Assembly: GCA_000818945.1 (NCBI GenBank)
Contig: KN805420.1
Span: 20,033-84,032 of the forward strand
Length of the DNA stretch: 64,000 nt
Direction: 5' to 3'
From: Schizochytrium sp. CCTCC M209059
Lineage: Eukaryota > Sar > Bigyra > Thraustochytrida > Thraustochytriidae
Shown piece after piece: positions 1 to 10,391 of the stretch (position 1 is its first letter; each line of letters opens with the position of its first letter). The notes under the pieces were generated by a model, which saw nothing but the letters and a program-made list of their open reading frames with translations, was not told the DNA's origin and ran no database searches. The position numbers were made by a program, and so were the translations under genes.

Positions 1-289
1 GAGCGCGCGCGCGGGCGAGCGAAGGCGGGCGCGGCGCGGCGCGGCGCACGCGAGAGAGCGGACGGCCGGCCCGCCGGCGCGCCGCGCTTCTTGCGAGGCA
101 GCGAACGGGGACAGAAGAGTGGCGAGACGCGGGCCTGCCGCGCGCGCGGGTGGGGGCGCGCGGGCGGCGCAAGCGAGCGCCTCCGCGGCTTCTTCGCCTG
201 TGGCGCGGGAGCGAATGGACGGCCTGGGCGGAGGCGGGAGCAGCACGGTCTCCGCTTGCTTCGCGCGCGCGGCTCTCGAGGCTGATGCA

Positions 290-425
290 GGTCTGTCTCT
301 CTCTGTCTGACTGTCTGTCTCTCTCTCTCTATATATACGTATGCCGTGTCGTCTGTCTGTCTTTCTGTGTCTATCTGTATACGTACGTATGTCTGTCTGT
401 CTCTGTTTCTCCAGTGTATAGTCGA
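290..425. repeat. GTCT-rich low-complexity tract
   Basis: A run of imperfect GTCT/CTCT units with embedded TATATA and ACGTACGT steps. It lies inside the gene-free first 1.4 kb. The same stretch also holds a GC-rich CG-repeat opening (1-200), a CAGCT/CGGCT repeat (about 645-690) and a (GCTT)n run (about 858-885). I see no gene in 1-1407. The short open frames there have biased, repetitive compositions. Confidence 0.7.
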
Positions 426-1407
426 GCGTAGTTAATACCCAACTGACGCGACCCACCTCGTCCCAGTCCAGGCCGCAGCAAGCTGAGCTGCCCGGGTGCC
501 AGACTTCGCCGCCCCACGCCGCGCTTCTTCCTAGCGGCGGCCCCGCATGCTCCGAGCGCGGACGTCTTGATAGTGGCGGCAGCGGTGGCGACGACGGCGA
601 GATGGGTCGAAGACGAGCGAGGTCATGGGCCACATTTGGGCCACACCAGCTCAGCTCAGCTCGGCTCAGCTCAGCTCAGCTTAGTTGAGCAGACCCAGCC
701 TTACCATGGAAACGATCTCCCCGAAGATATGGCTGTCATAGCCCAATTGGTACAGAGTGGGTGGGCGCGAGAATCCTTGAGATAAGCGTGAGGGCTCTAA
801 GCTGGAATGAGTTGAACAACCGCAGCGGTCGAATGTGAAAGCCGAGCTGATGGGCAGCTTGCTTGCTTGCTTGCTTGCTTGCTTGTTGCGAAGGAGCGCC
901 TTTCATCGCTCGCCATTGCCCGCAAGTCTGTGGCCTCTTACGGCATCTGCCGATGCGACAAGCTTGTAGATGATTGTTGGAGAGAACATCAAGTGCGACA
1001 CACAAGCAAAAAGGAAACATTGTGCCGAGCTTTTGGTTTGCCTTGAGCCGAAGCAATCAGGGCATTCACACGAGGGTTGACGGGTAGTCTCGTTCAAGGT
1101 AAGCCCGACCCTGCGCGTAAATTTTTCAGCCCAGGGTGAACGATATGGAATGATCGGATGGGCCTAAAGTCTACTATTTAGCCAAATTGTGCATAGTAGG
1201 ACTATACAAGCCTTCATCTCGCTGTATCGCACTAGTGAGTCTGTTCGAGGCAGCAAAAGGCGAACCTGCGTGCACGTATACGCCGATCAAAGCAAGTCGA
1301 ACAAACCAGAATTGCAGAAAGTATACATACCTTGAGGAACAAAATTTGAAACATGATGATAAAAGCAAATGTGGAAAAGAGTATAAAGTGGGTGATTTGC
1401 GTCACGA

Positions 1408-4400
1408 TTACACTGCTGCATGCATCGGATTGCTAGTCTCAACCTTGGAATGCATTTCGGTGTTTGCGCTGACCGCATCTGAAGCAGTGCTGCGGCGCTT
1501 CCCTTCTTGGCGTCGGCGCCGTCGAATGATGAAAAAGGCTGCAGCAACGACCGCAACAACGCCCACAGTCACGCCAAGCCCAACGCCAAGCATCAAAGAG
1601 TCGGCGCCACTACCATCCACCCCTTGGTCATCCTCGCTCTCTACGTAAGACGAGGCGACGGCCGCATCGCTTGGAAGAACCCGAGCATAGGCGACTGCCA
1701 CCGCAGCGCGCCGCTCCGAATCCGTTTGCGTGCCCCACTGGGCCAATGTCGCCGTGTCCTCGTCGTGCTCTGGCAAAACAGGCACCACAAATGTCCTGCT
1801 CACACTGCCATCAGCGAGCGCACGACGACGGCCTCCTGCGGTAATCACCTCTGCGACATTTCCGTGCAAGTCGTGCACGCCTCGGAGCTCCATCGTCACA
1901 GTCGTGTTGCTCCATAGCGCCACCGCAGCTGCGTCGGCAGTCTCCATCACGACCGTGAGGTCATACAGTCGCGAAGCACAAGAAATGCTTGTTGTCGCGC
2001 TGAGCTCTCCCGAAGCGTCCGTGATGATCGCCTCGAGATCCACGTGACCGCAATCAACAGGCTCATCGAAGCGAAAGTTCGCCACTGGAAAAGAGGATGT
2101 CGCCACACGCACTTTGCTCGCCGGCGCCCAGGCCATGAGAACGGGCCCGATGGTGTCCAGAACGCCAAGTCGCTGGCTCGACCGCGTTGAGCCCACGCTG
2201 CGGCCCTCGACCGCGCACGAAGCACGGAGCTCGAACAAGAATCTGCCCTCCGACGAGGTCTTCGCCTGCAGCTCGGCAGCAGTCAGATCCATCGCCGTGC
2301 TCCCCGTCGCAAAGCTCGTAACTTCGAACCAGTCCCCAAACGTCGCAGATCCGTCGTACCGAGCCGCCCACAGCGACACCGTCGAGGTCACTGACGAGTC
2401 TGAAGCGGATCCGCGCGAGAATGCAATCGGAGTCGTCGGCAAATCCGACGTCAGCGCCCATGTGGCGGAGGCATCGGTGAGCGCTCCCGCCCAGCTGATC
2501 GTCGGACACGTCGAGGCCCAGTTGAGATCAAACGGCAACGTACGCGATACGTCGTCGTCGCAGACGGAGGTGACTTCGATATTGACGGTCGTGGAGCGGA
2601 TGCGCTCATCGAGACGCTCGTAAAAGACGGTCACTGGATGCTGGCGGCGAGCTCGCACATCAATCTCGACGATCTGGTTCAGACTTGTGCCAGCGACGCT
2701 GTACACGATGCCTCCCGTGGCGCTCTGCGCGTCCACCGAGATCGCAAGAGTGATGTAGTCGCTGCTCACGGGCATCGAGGACGTGTCGATATAGAATGAG
2801 AAGCTGCCCGTGTTCTCGGTCAGCTCAATGGCCGGTTTCTCGTTATACGTCAATGCAATGACCTCACGGGCGTCGGTGCCAGGAATGTTCGGACACGAGG
2901 TGAGTCCGCCGCACACGCGGTACACGTGCGTACCGCTGAAAGGAGACCGGAAGAGCTCGACACAAATCGAGTTGCCATCGCCGGCCAGCGCGAGATGCGT
3001 TGTAATCGACGTCGACATGGCCTCCCCCTCGGTCGTCACTCGCTCCACGGAGGTGGTCTGCACAACGGATGTCTCGTGCGACACCTCGGTCGTAGCCTCC
3101 ATCGTCACAAACCAGAGATCAACAGAAACACTCGCGGAGACGCCCAGAGACACGTCGAGACTACTTGAGCTGGAAAACGACTCGTAGTCGACAACGGAGT
3201 CGACTTGGCCAGACACGCTGTCGACAATGTCAATGTCAGCGTCGCTGATCTGGATGCGATTGACCGCAGTCGTCGTCCCTTCGAAAAGATTCTGGCCGGC
3301 AAGATCAATCGGATTCTTGAGCGCCGCCTGGTAATCGTTTTCCCAATGCTGGAGCAGAGACAGCCAGCGCTCGCGCTCAAGTCGAGCCTGCGCGACCAGA
3401 TTCGCCGACCCTGCCTTGTCACTCTCGACCTCGATAGTCCGTTCAATCAGGTCCAAAGAGTCCTCGCACGCGCGTCGCGTTTGGACAACCATCGACGCAA
3501 CCTGATTGCCCCAGGCGATCGAGTCTGCAGAGGTCACCATGCACGTCTCTTCGTCAAACGCCAGGTGCACCGCCTCCGAGAATTGCGCCACGCTGCCAAT
3601 GAACATGACCTGGTCCACCGCACTGCCCGTCTCAGCGCTCGACGTGGTGAGTATAAAAGAGCGAGAGGTTGTGCTCACTTCAACCTGATCGTTGTACGAC
3701 TCGACTTGCGCGTCGACTTCGCCGAATCCGAGGCCAGCAGAGGTTTCCACAGAAGCGGATGAAGAGCCTACGCTGGCGGAGACCGTGACGCCAGTGTTTA
3801 TTCCCGATTCTGTCTCCACAATCGCCTGCGCCGAGGTCTGCACAGCAAACGAGCCCTCAAAACTCATGCTCGCATACGACCCATCGCCTCCAGGAGGAGC
3901 GTAGAGGTAGTGCAGCGGGATAGAGTCCTCACTGGAGAACACAATGGTCGAGCTCTCGCGAATGCTCTTCTCGCCGAGAATAAGAGCGTTAAGGGTCGCT
4001 TCGAGACCGGCGGTCGCATTGTCCCAGACCCTGGGGTTCCGCATGCTAAAGTCCACCGAGCGGATGAACTCGGCAACCCCATGAGAAGCACCGTCTCCAA
4101 GCGGCCGCTGCGGCTCTCCGCAAATAACGCTCGCGGTCGTGACGGATCGGCTCTCGTAGTTGACCTCGGCTACTGCAAACGCGAACTCGCAGGGAGCATT
4201 CGGATCGCAATCCACATCGATCTCGGGCGCCAGGTTGCTGACCACCTTCACGGCTGTTCCGCCAGGAAGAGTTCCGCACGTTTGGCTCTTGTACGTCTGC
4301 GTCGATGTGATGCGAATTGGGATCGTGCGGCCTCCCTCGATGATGGTGTCGAAGGGCACGTCAGAGCACGATGCGGTGTCGAAGAAAAGATTCCCAGCAC

Positions 4401-7101
4401 GCACAGACAAGTCGATCACGGGGATGGGCTGATGGAGCATCTCCATGAGGCCATCCTCAATATTCAGACTCACGTATCGTGTGTCACTCGTGGGGAACTG
4501 GTACTCGAAGCTCGCCTGCACGTCTCCGTCGTCTGGAAAGTCAAGACTCAAAGTATAGTTGGCAGCAGGCAAGGTCCAATCGTTGATGACATTCGAGGTT
4601 GTCCGAGCGAGCTCGACGCCAGGACATGCGTGTACTTGTATGGCAACATCGACGGTGCCCACGCCAAAGTCACACTCGGTTGCGCCAGCTCGAAGGCGGA
4701 GAACACGCTGCGTTGTGTCGCTGATCTCGAGGTTGGCAAAGTTGTCGTTAACCTGTCGCCCCGAGCCGCTCAGCAGCGCAGTAGTGACGGCGTCGCTGGA
4801 GTCGGCGGCTTCAAAAGTATGGTCGCCGTAGGTGAGGAGAAGTTGCGTCTGCGTGTTGATGGGCACATTGATCGCAAAGCTGCCATCGACTGAGGATGAG
4901 GTCGTATAAGCAACGACTTGATCCGTTGCGACGTTGATTGCTTTCACAAGAACGCCTCCAACGTGGCAAGAGCCAGAACTTTCAAAAGTCTGCGTAATCG
5001 TTCCTTCAAGCGTGCGGCTGAGAGTGTCGACGAGGCGGAGCTGGCGTGTTTCCAGGTGCGTGAGGGAGAATGCTGCAGGAAGGCTTCGTACGTTATCCAC
5101 GGTGCACTCGACATCATCATCGTCTGGGCAGAGCTTGATGTCGGTCTCAACGCCTGTCTTGGACGCGCTCACAAAGGTGATGCTTGAGTCAACGCCATGA
5201 AATGTCACGTTGTTGTCGAAGATCTCGAGCGTGACCTCACCAGCTGCATCGGTAACAGCCTGAAACGTGTCTTCGCTCGTGCCGATCTTGTATTCCAGAA
5301 CCACGTCTTGGGACCCGGAGGCCGCATTGATATCGTTTACAAGAACCTTACCACGAGCAACCAGACTTATCGTTTGCGTCACGCAGGATTTAGCTTCCTC
5401 TTTAACTTCGCTTGGGTGCGTCTCGGATATTGCGGCCCAAGTCAAAGGCTTGTTCAGCTCGCGCCAGGTGAGCTCCAAACAGGCGGTGAACTCGTCACCT
5501 ACACGCAAGTCCGGATCGAGAGCAAGTTGAGGAGCGTTCTCTCCAGCCGATTCGCAATCGTTGAGATGGTTTCCCCAGCTTATCGCAGTCGAGTCTCCCA
5601 CGCTGCTGTCGACGGCGAGTCTGTACTCTTCGACAATCGTCATTCTAATCATCTCTTTGAAAACCGATTTAACATGAACAGCGTCCTGGGCTGCGGAGTC
5701 CGTGGGCGGTACAGAAAGAACCAGTTCCCAGCCACCTGCATGTTCTGCGTCCGTGGGAATCGCGTACGCGGAGAAATCGAAGTCAGCAGGCTCCTTAAAA
5801 GTTAGCGCACCGAGCTTTTCGCCAAGTGCGGAGTCCCGACACACGTGGTGCTCACAGCCAGTGCCGCTAGAATCAGCGTCGCAGCGATTCTCACTGCTTG
5901 AATCCAAGAGCGTAGAAAGGCCTTCGACGCCGCAGAACTTTCCAGCCTCGCATGCAGTCTTTTCACCCTCGTAGCAGTAGTAGCCCTTGGGACAGACATA
6001 GCAGCTGTCGATGCCGTTGGCTGGATTGCTGTCGCTGATGTAGTATCCGGGAAAACAGGTGTGGCAATCTTTCATTCCTGAGTAAATGTCTTCGTTGGGC
6101 GATTCATATTCATTTCTGTAGGCATTGGCAGTTTTGAGCCAGCACCGGTTGCGATTCCGGGCATAGACCCACACCACACAATCTGAATGCCTCTGGCACC
6201 AGCGACGGCATTCGTGGGGATCAGAAAATCCAGTTTCAGTTTCTAGATCAGCACCTGGCCAGTTGTAATGGTGTTTCATGCATCCAGGTGCCTGGTAAAG
6301 GTTGGCCACATCTCGGGCTACGTTTTCCTTGTTGAAATCGTTGTCGCAGTACATGTTACCTGTGACTCTTGTATTGCCCTGCGAAGGGTTCACATTTGTG
6401 AAGCTTCCACTGGGAGGGAAGGGTGTATCCCGATGCACCTTGCACACGTTGTCTTTCGAATCGTACTCCCAGGCGATGCAAGGGTAGTGATTTCCATGCG
6501 CCCCCCATCCTTGATTGTCCTTTGACCAGCTGCAAATATATGGCGAGCTCTTGATTTGAACGTTGAGCTTGTCCGGGGAGTTGCTATTCTTCTCGTGGAG
6601 GGGCTCCGACTGGATGGAATCTTTGTAATAAAATTGCGCTTTGACGGGAAGGGGGTTGGAACTAGCATCGCCCTGGTGCAAAGTGCCTTTGTAGCACGGC
6701 CATGCTTTCCAACTTTCCGTCCAGTCGTGTACGAATGAGTCAAGGTCGCCGGTCCTTCTCGCAGTACAGGACTCTTCTGGGTCTGCGAACTGTGCAACTT
6801 GCAGGTAGCAACCTTCGTGGCGAAAGGCAGCACTCCAACCATCGTTGTTCCAGAGCTCTATACCTCGACGCTTCGATGCTTTCCACCAATTCATGCACTT
6901 GTCGCGACAGTGACCTGCGTTCGATGCTCCAGCGTTCTTCATGACGGTGATACTCCTCCAGCTCGGCGTACCTAGAATAGCACATCCAGGAAACTTGCTA
7001 ATGGTGGCCTCACGGTTCGCGACTGTCTGGATCTTGAGTCCATGCGTGCTGACGACGCCAAAAAGACTGGCGATGAGAGCCCATAGCGCGAATGCAGACA
7101 C
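1408..7101 (-). CDS. Giant secreted/single-pass membrane protein, paralogue of the 24503-30199 gene
   Basis: About 1897 residues in one open frame. A hydrophobic N-terminal signal-like segment is followed by Cys-rich, PAN/apple-like segments (about residues 37-105 and 267-330, Cys spacing resembling PAN domains). Next is a GCC2/GCC3-like Cys/Gly/Tyr block (about 345-390, CxxCxPGYY style), then a very long beta-rich ectodomain with carboxypeptidase-regulatory-like segments and a terminal Ig-like segment. One transmembrane helix (about 1836-1859) precedes RRRRR and a 33-residue tail ending SNPMHAAV. It aligns over its whole length with the 24503-30199 protein. The first codon of the frame is GTG where the paralogue has ATG, and no in-frame ATG exists upstream before a stop near 7243. 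Initiation is therefore uncertain: an upstream exon, a lost start or a base error are all possible. A role in adhesion or surface recognition is inferred from architecture only. Confidence 0.85.
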   Translation of the reverse strand: MSAFALWALIASLFGVVSTHGLKIQTVANREATISKFPGCAILGTPSWRSITVMKNAGASNAGHCRDKCMNWWKASKRRGIELWNNDGWSAAFRHEGCYLQVAQFADPEESCTARRTGDLDSFVHDWTESWKAWPCYKGTLHQGDASSNPLPVKAQFYYKDSIQSEPLHEKNSNSPDKLNVQIKSSPYICSWSKDNQGWGAHGNHYPCIAWEYDSKDNVCKVHRDTPFPPSGSFTNVNPSQGNTRVTGNMYCDNDFNKENVARDVANLYQAPGCMKHHYNWPGADLETETGFSDPHECRRWCQRHSDCVVWVYARNRNRCWLKTANAYRNEYESPNEDIYSGMKDCHTCFPGYYISDSNPANGIDSCYVCPKGYYCYEGEKTACEAGKFCGVEGLSTLLDSSSENRCDADSSGTGCEHHVCRDSALGEKLGALTFKEPADFDFSAYAIPTDAEHAGGWELVLSVPPTDSAAQDAVHVKSVFKEMIRMTIVEEYRLAVDSSVGDSTAISWGNHLNDCESAGENAPQLALDPDLRVGDEFTACLELTWRELNKPLTWAAISETHPSEVKEEAKSCVTQTISLVARGKVLVNDINAASGSQDVVLEYKIGTSEDTFQAVTDAAGEVTLEIFDNNVTFHGVDSSITFVSASKTGVETDIKLCPDDDDVECTVDNVRSLPAAFSLTHLETRQLRLVDTLSRTLEGTITQTFESSGSCHVGGVLVKAINVATDQVVAYTTSSSVDGSFAINVPINTQTQLLLTYGDHTFEAADSSDAVTTALLSGSGRQVNDNFANLEISDTTQRVLRLRAGATECDFGVGTVDVAIQVHACPGVELARTTSNVINDWTLPAANYTLSLDFPDDGDVQASFEYQFPTSDTRYVSLNIEDGLMEMLHQPIPVIDLSVRAGNLFFDTASCSDVPFDTIIEGGRTIPIRITSTQTYKSQTCGTLPGGTAVKVVSNLAPEIDVDCDPNAPCEFAFAVAEVNYESRSVTTASVICGEPQRPLGDGASHGVAEFIRSVDFSMRNPRVWDNATAGLEATLNALILGEKSIRESSTIVFSSEDSIPLHYLYAPPGGDGSYASMSFEGSFAVQTSAQAIVETESGINTGVTVSASVGSSSASVETSAGLGFGEVDAQVESYNDQVEVSTTSRSFILTTSSAETGSAVDQVMFIGSVAQFSEAVHLAFDEETCMVTSADSIAWGNQVASMVVQTRRACEDSLDLIERTIEVESDKAGSANLVAQARLERERWLSLLQHWENDYQAALKNPIDLAGQNLFEGTTTAVNRIQISDADIDIVDSVSGQVDSVVDYESFSSSSSLDVSLGVSASVSVDLWFVTMEATTEVSHETSVVQTTSVERVTTEGEAMSTSITTHLALAGDGNSICVELFRSPFSGTHVYRVCGGLTSCPNIPGTDAREVIALTYNEKPAIELTENTGSFSFYIDTSSMPVSSDYITLAISVDAQSATGGIVYSVAGTSLNQIVEIDVRARRQHPVTVFYERLDERIRSTTVNIEVTSVCDDDVSRTLPFDLNWASTCPTISWAGALTDASATWALTSDLPTTPIAFSRGSASDSSVTSTVSLWAARYDGSATFGDWFEVTSFATGSTAMDLTAAELQAKTSSEGRFLFELRASCAVEGRSVGSTRSSQRLGVLDTIGPVLMAWAPASKVRVATSSFPVANFRFDEPVDCGHVDLEAIITDASGELSATTSISCASRLYDLTVVMETADAAAVALWSNTTVTMELRGVHDLHGNVAEVITAGGRRRALADGSVSRTFVVPVLPEHDEDTATLAQWGTQTDSERRAAVAVAYARVLPSDAAVASSYVESEDDQGVDGSGADSLMLGVGLGVTVGVVAVVAAAFFIIRRRRRQEGKRRSTASDAVSANTEMHSKVETSNPMHAAV

Positions 7102-7289
7102 CCCTCTTGTTGTGCCCTCTTTGCTCGGTCCTCGGTGGTGATTGCGATCTGCAGCTGCTGCGTCGAATTGCTTCTTTTGGCAACATTTCGAATCGAGCTT
7201 GTTCGTTCGTAAATCTATGCCTAGGCTGGTAGGCTCAGCCTGGGGCTAAGGCTGCTTTGAGCTACGCATTTCTTGACGCAAAGCAGGCG

Positions 7290-7720
7290 CACGCAGGATG
7301 TCCGGGCGGGTTGGCACTTTCCATCTTCCATCCCTCGCTCGGCAAAGAAAGCCAGATCTCAAACGACTGTGAGTGTCGGAGCTCACGGGGCTACTTTCCC
7401 GCCCTTTCTCTCGCAAAAGTAAGGTGTATCGCATGGCACGCGCGGCCGTTCCCCTGCAGGACGTATTTCTTTTCATCTTTCATCCCTCGCTCGGCTAAGA
7501 AAACAAGATCGCAACTGATTGTGAGTGTCGGAGCACTCAGGGCTACGCAATTTTCGAGCTTGCGCATCTGCCGACATCGCGCCATCTGCGCTTTTGCCTG
7601 CCGCCGCAGGATGTCCGGACGGGTATTACATTCCTCGCTCGCCTTCGCTTGACAAAGATGACAAAGAAACCAGATCTCAACGGAGGGTGAGTGTCGGAAC
7701 ACTTTGGGCTCAAGAATTAC
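7290..7720. repeat. Degenerate tandem repeat, about three copies of 140-160 bases
   Basis: Three related copies share blocks in the same order: AGGATGTCCGGNCGGG (about 7296 and 7609, partial near 7456), CATCCCTCGCTCGGC (7329, 7491, degenerate at 7630) and GTGAGTGTCGGA (about 7369, 7521, 7687). They lie between the 5' end of the giant membrane protein gene and the CTTT microsatellite. No coding signal is convincing. This could be a mobile-element remnant or a regulatory repeat. Confidence 0.65.
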
Positions 7721-7999
7721 TTCGTTTACTTTCGCATTCGCCGCCCTTAAAGTTGAGTGGAAGTCGCGAGCCACACAATGTGCGGCTTTGCTGGAGTGAC
7801 TGTGAAGATAATGCGAGTCTTGTAGGAGCAGGTTGGGTTTCAGGGAACCAGGCACTCGCGGTGCATTCTTTTCAAGCTTAAAGCTATAGGCCAAGGAAGG
7901 AGCTGACCGCAAGTTTATCGTGAATCGAGGCCCGTGACCAGGCTTCTCAGCTCCAACTGGCTCGTGGAGTCGAGTATACTTACTTACTTATACTTACTT

Positions 8000-8556
<557 letters not shown>

Positions 8557-9088
8557 TTAGCCGAGACAAGTGCGACACGGCCGCCAGTGACAAGTCGTCA
8601 AATAATTGCAGCTAGCTTGTCAAGTCTGGCAGGGAACTTATCTGTACGCAAACGCTAAAACTTCTAGCGGAGAAGGACTCCCGCTGCGCCCTCACCATCC
8701 ATCAATCTCACGGATCAAAAAGACTCAGAGAGCGACGCCCGAGTCTTGTGCAAACGCGAGGCGTCTTCAAGGCCTCTCTGAGACTGTCTGCCATTCAGCT
8801 TTCAAGGGGCGGCGGAAGTGGGCAGGGGCGAGTAGCAGATGCGCACATGAGGAAAAAAAAATAGAAAATTAAAAAAACATTCAACACTGGGACTTCGCGT
8901 GCAGTCCCCTATCACACTACTAACCCGGCCCTACGTGACTTTTCTGCTCAGTGCGAATGAGATGAGGAGTTGCCCACGTGGTATGATCGGATGTAAAGAA
9001 TAGTTGGACTATAACGTATATATACTTTGTATAAATTTATGTTAGCTTTCAAAGGCGAAGGAGGAGCGCAAATCGAGAACAGCCCGCG
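8557..9088. promoter_or_regulatory. Intergenic region upstream of the OTU protease gene
   Basis: No gene is supported here. The stretch includes A-rich runs (about 8855-8880) and an AT-rich TATATATA-like segment near 9017-9040, about 50-70 bases before the OTU gene ATG. That segment is a plausible core-promoter position. This is inference only. Confidence 0.3.
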
Positions 9089-10306
9089 ATGAGACTCGTC
9101 CTCCAAGGCGCCGACGCCGAAGCGGCGCTGGCAGCCTCCCGCGCGGCGGCGGCGGCCCCGGAGGCTGCAAGGGCGAGGGCGAGAGCGCGCGCCCGTGCCG
9201 GAGCGCAGGCCGCACCAGTCGCGGGTCAGGCCCTGCGCGCGACAGCTGCGAGGAATGGACCAGGACTTGGACTTGGTGACACTCCCGCGAGCGCGGACCT
9301 CGAGGACCAGCGTCTGCAGGCAGCGAAAGGCGGGAGGCACAAGCAGCAGCATGACGGCAGACGGACGGAGCACGAGGCGCTTGCAGCATCGAGAAGCCCG
9401 GACCGAGCTAGCGAATCAAAAGAGACGGTCCAAGGAACAAAGAGGAAAGCCTCAGAAAATGGCGACATAAGGCACTTTCTCACGCTTCTCAAGAAGCGTC
9501 GCGGCCTCGAGATTAGGCGCATGCGTGGTGATGGAAACTGTCTGTTTCGCGCGATAAGTGCCCAGGTTCTTGGAGAACCCGAGTGGCACGCCGAGGTGCG
9601 GGCCCGGGTTGTGGAACATATGACCAAAGACAAACATCACTTTGCAGAGTTTGCCTCGGGTAATTTCGACACCTACCTGCAAATGATGAAACAGGACGGC
9701 ATTTTCGGAAGTAATCTAGAACTACAGGCGGTCTCGGAGTTGTACAACAGGACAGTTCAGGTTTATCAGCCAAATGTTGAGCACTCAGCTTTATCCGGTG
9801 CAGAGCCGATCGCTACTTCCAGAGACCCGACCAAACCCATCAACATCTTTCAGACGGCATACAAAAGCAAAGATGCGCCCATCAGGCTGCTATACTCGAA
9901 CGGCAATCACTACGATGCTCTCATTGATGCTTGGGAAGCCTCCGTTGGCGTTGGCCTTGGCCTTCCCGGCTTGGAGCCTGGCAAACTCGAGCGCGATCTA
10001 CTCGAAGAAACTCGAAAAAGAAGTATCGCCGAACTTTATAATATGTACATACCTCGCCCGACCGACAGGGTGGCTGTTGATAAAACGCCTCAGTCGAGTT
10101 CTGCAGTCGCACCCTCATCCTCGTCTTCGTCCTCGTCCTCTTCCTCATCGTCGTCCTCTATTCCCTCTTCCTCATCGTCCTCATCCTCTTCTTCGTCTTC
10201 CTCCTCCTCATCTTCTCCCTTTCCGGTCATCGCCGCGCCACGTTCGACGTTGCAGTCGAAGCCAGAAAGAAAGTTCGGCAGTCTCTCCCGGTTCGATAGA
10301 AACTGA
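9089..10306 (+). CDS. OTU-family deubiquitinase, OTUD5-like
   Basis: A 405-residue cysteine protease predicted to remove ubiquitin from proteins. A basic, Ala/Arg-rich N-terminus is followed by an OTU domain (about residues 140-285) with the DGNC catalytic-Cys motif (Cys151) and the catalytic-His motif NGNHYDA (His274). After the OTU fold comes VGVGLGLPGLEPG, a signature I associate with OTUD5 rather than OTUD3/OTUD6. A long Ser-only tract (about 340-375, TCN codon microsatellite) precedes the stop. A second frame opens across the Ser tract and ends at 10385 with a helical, acidic EQDLAATEIALLEAALW-type segment. The annotated C-terminus may therefore be a slippage product. ATG at 9089 is the first in frame. 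The gene ends 86 bases from the converging armadillo-like gene. Confidence 0.88.
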   Translation: MRLVLQGADAEAALAASRAAAAAPEAARARARARARAGAQAAPVAGQALRATAARNGPGLGLGDTPASADLEDQRLQAAKGGRHKQQHDGRRTEHEALAASRSPDRASESKETVQGTKRKASENGDIRHFLTLLKKRRGLEIRRMRGDGNCLFRAISAQVLGEPEWHAEVRARVVEHMTKDKHHFAEFASGNFDTYLQMMKQDGIFGSNLELQAVSELYNRTVQVYQPNVEHSALSGAEPIATSRDPTKPINIFQTAYKSKDAPIRLLYSNGNHYDALIDAWEASVGVGLGLPGLEPGKLERDLLEETRKRSIAELYNMYIPRPTDRVAVDKTPQSSSAVAPSSSSSSSSSSSSSSSIPSSSSSSSSSSSSSSSSSPFPVIAAPRSTLQSKPERKFGSLSRFDRN

Positions 10307-10391
10307 GCAGGACCTTGCTGCAACAGAAATTGCGCTTCTCGAGGCGGCCCTTTGGAAAAGCACAAAGAAAACGAAGATGCAATAGCAATCG

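Noticed and set aside
731..810. tRNA-like A box (TAGCCCAATTGG at about 738)
   Set aside because: The box matches by words, but no acceptor, D or anticodon stems pair, and no proper B box follows. Chance match.
10090..10365. Acidic minus-strand frame opposite the Ser tract
   Set aside because: Mirror of the TCN repeat (Glu/Asp runs). Shadow of the OTU gene.
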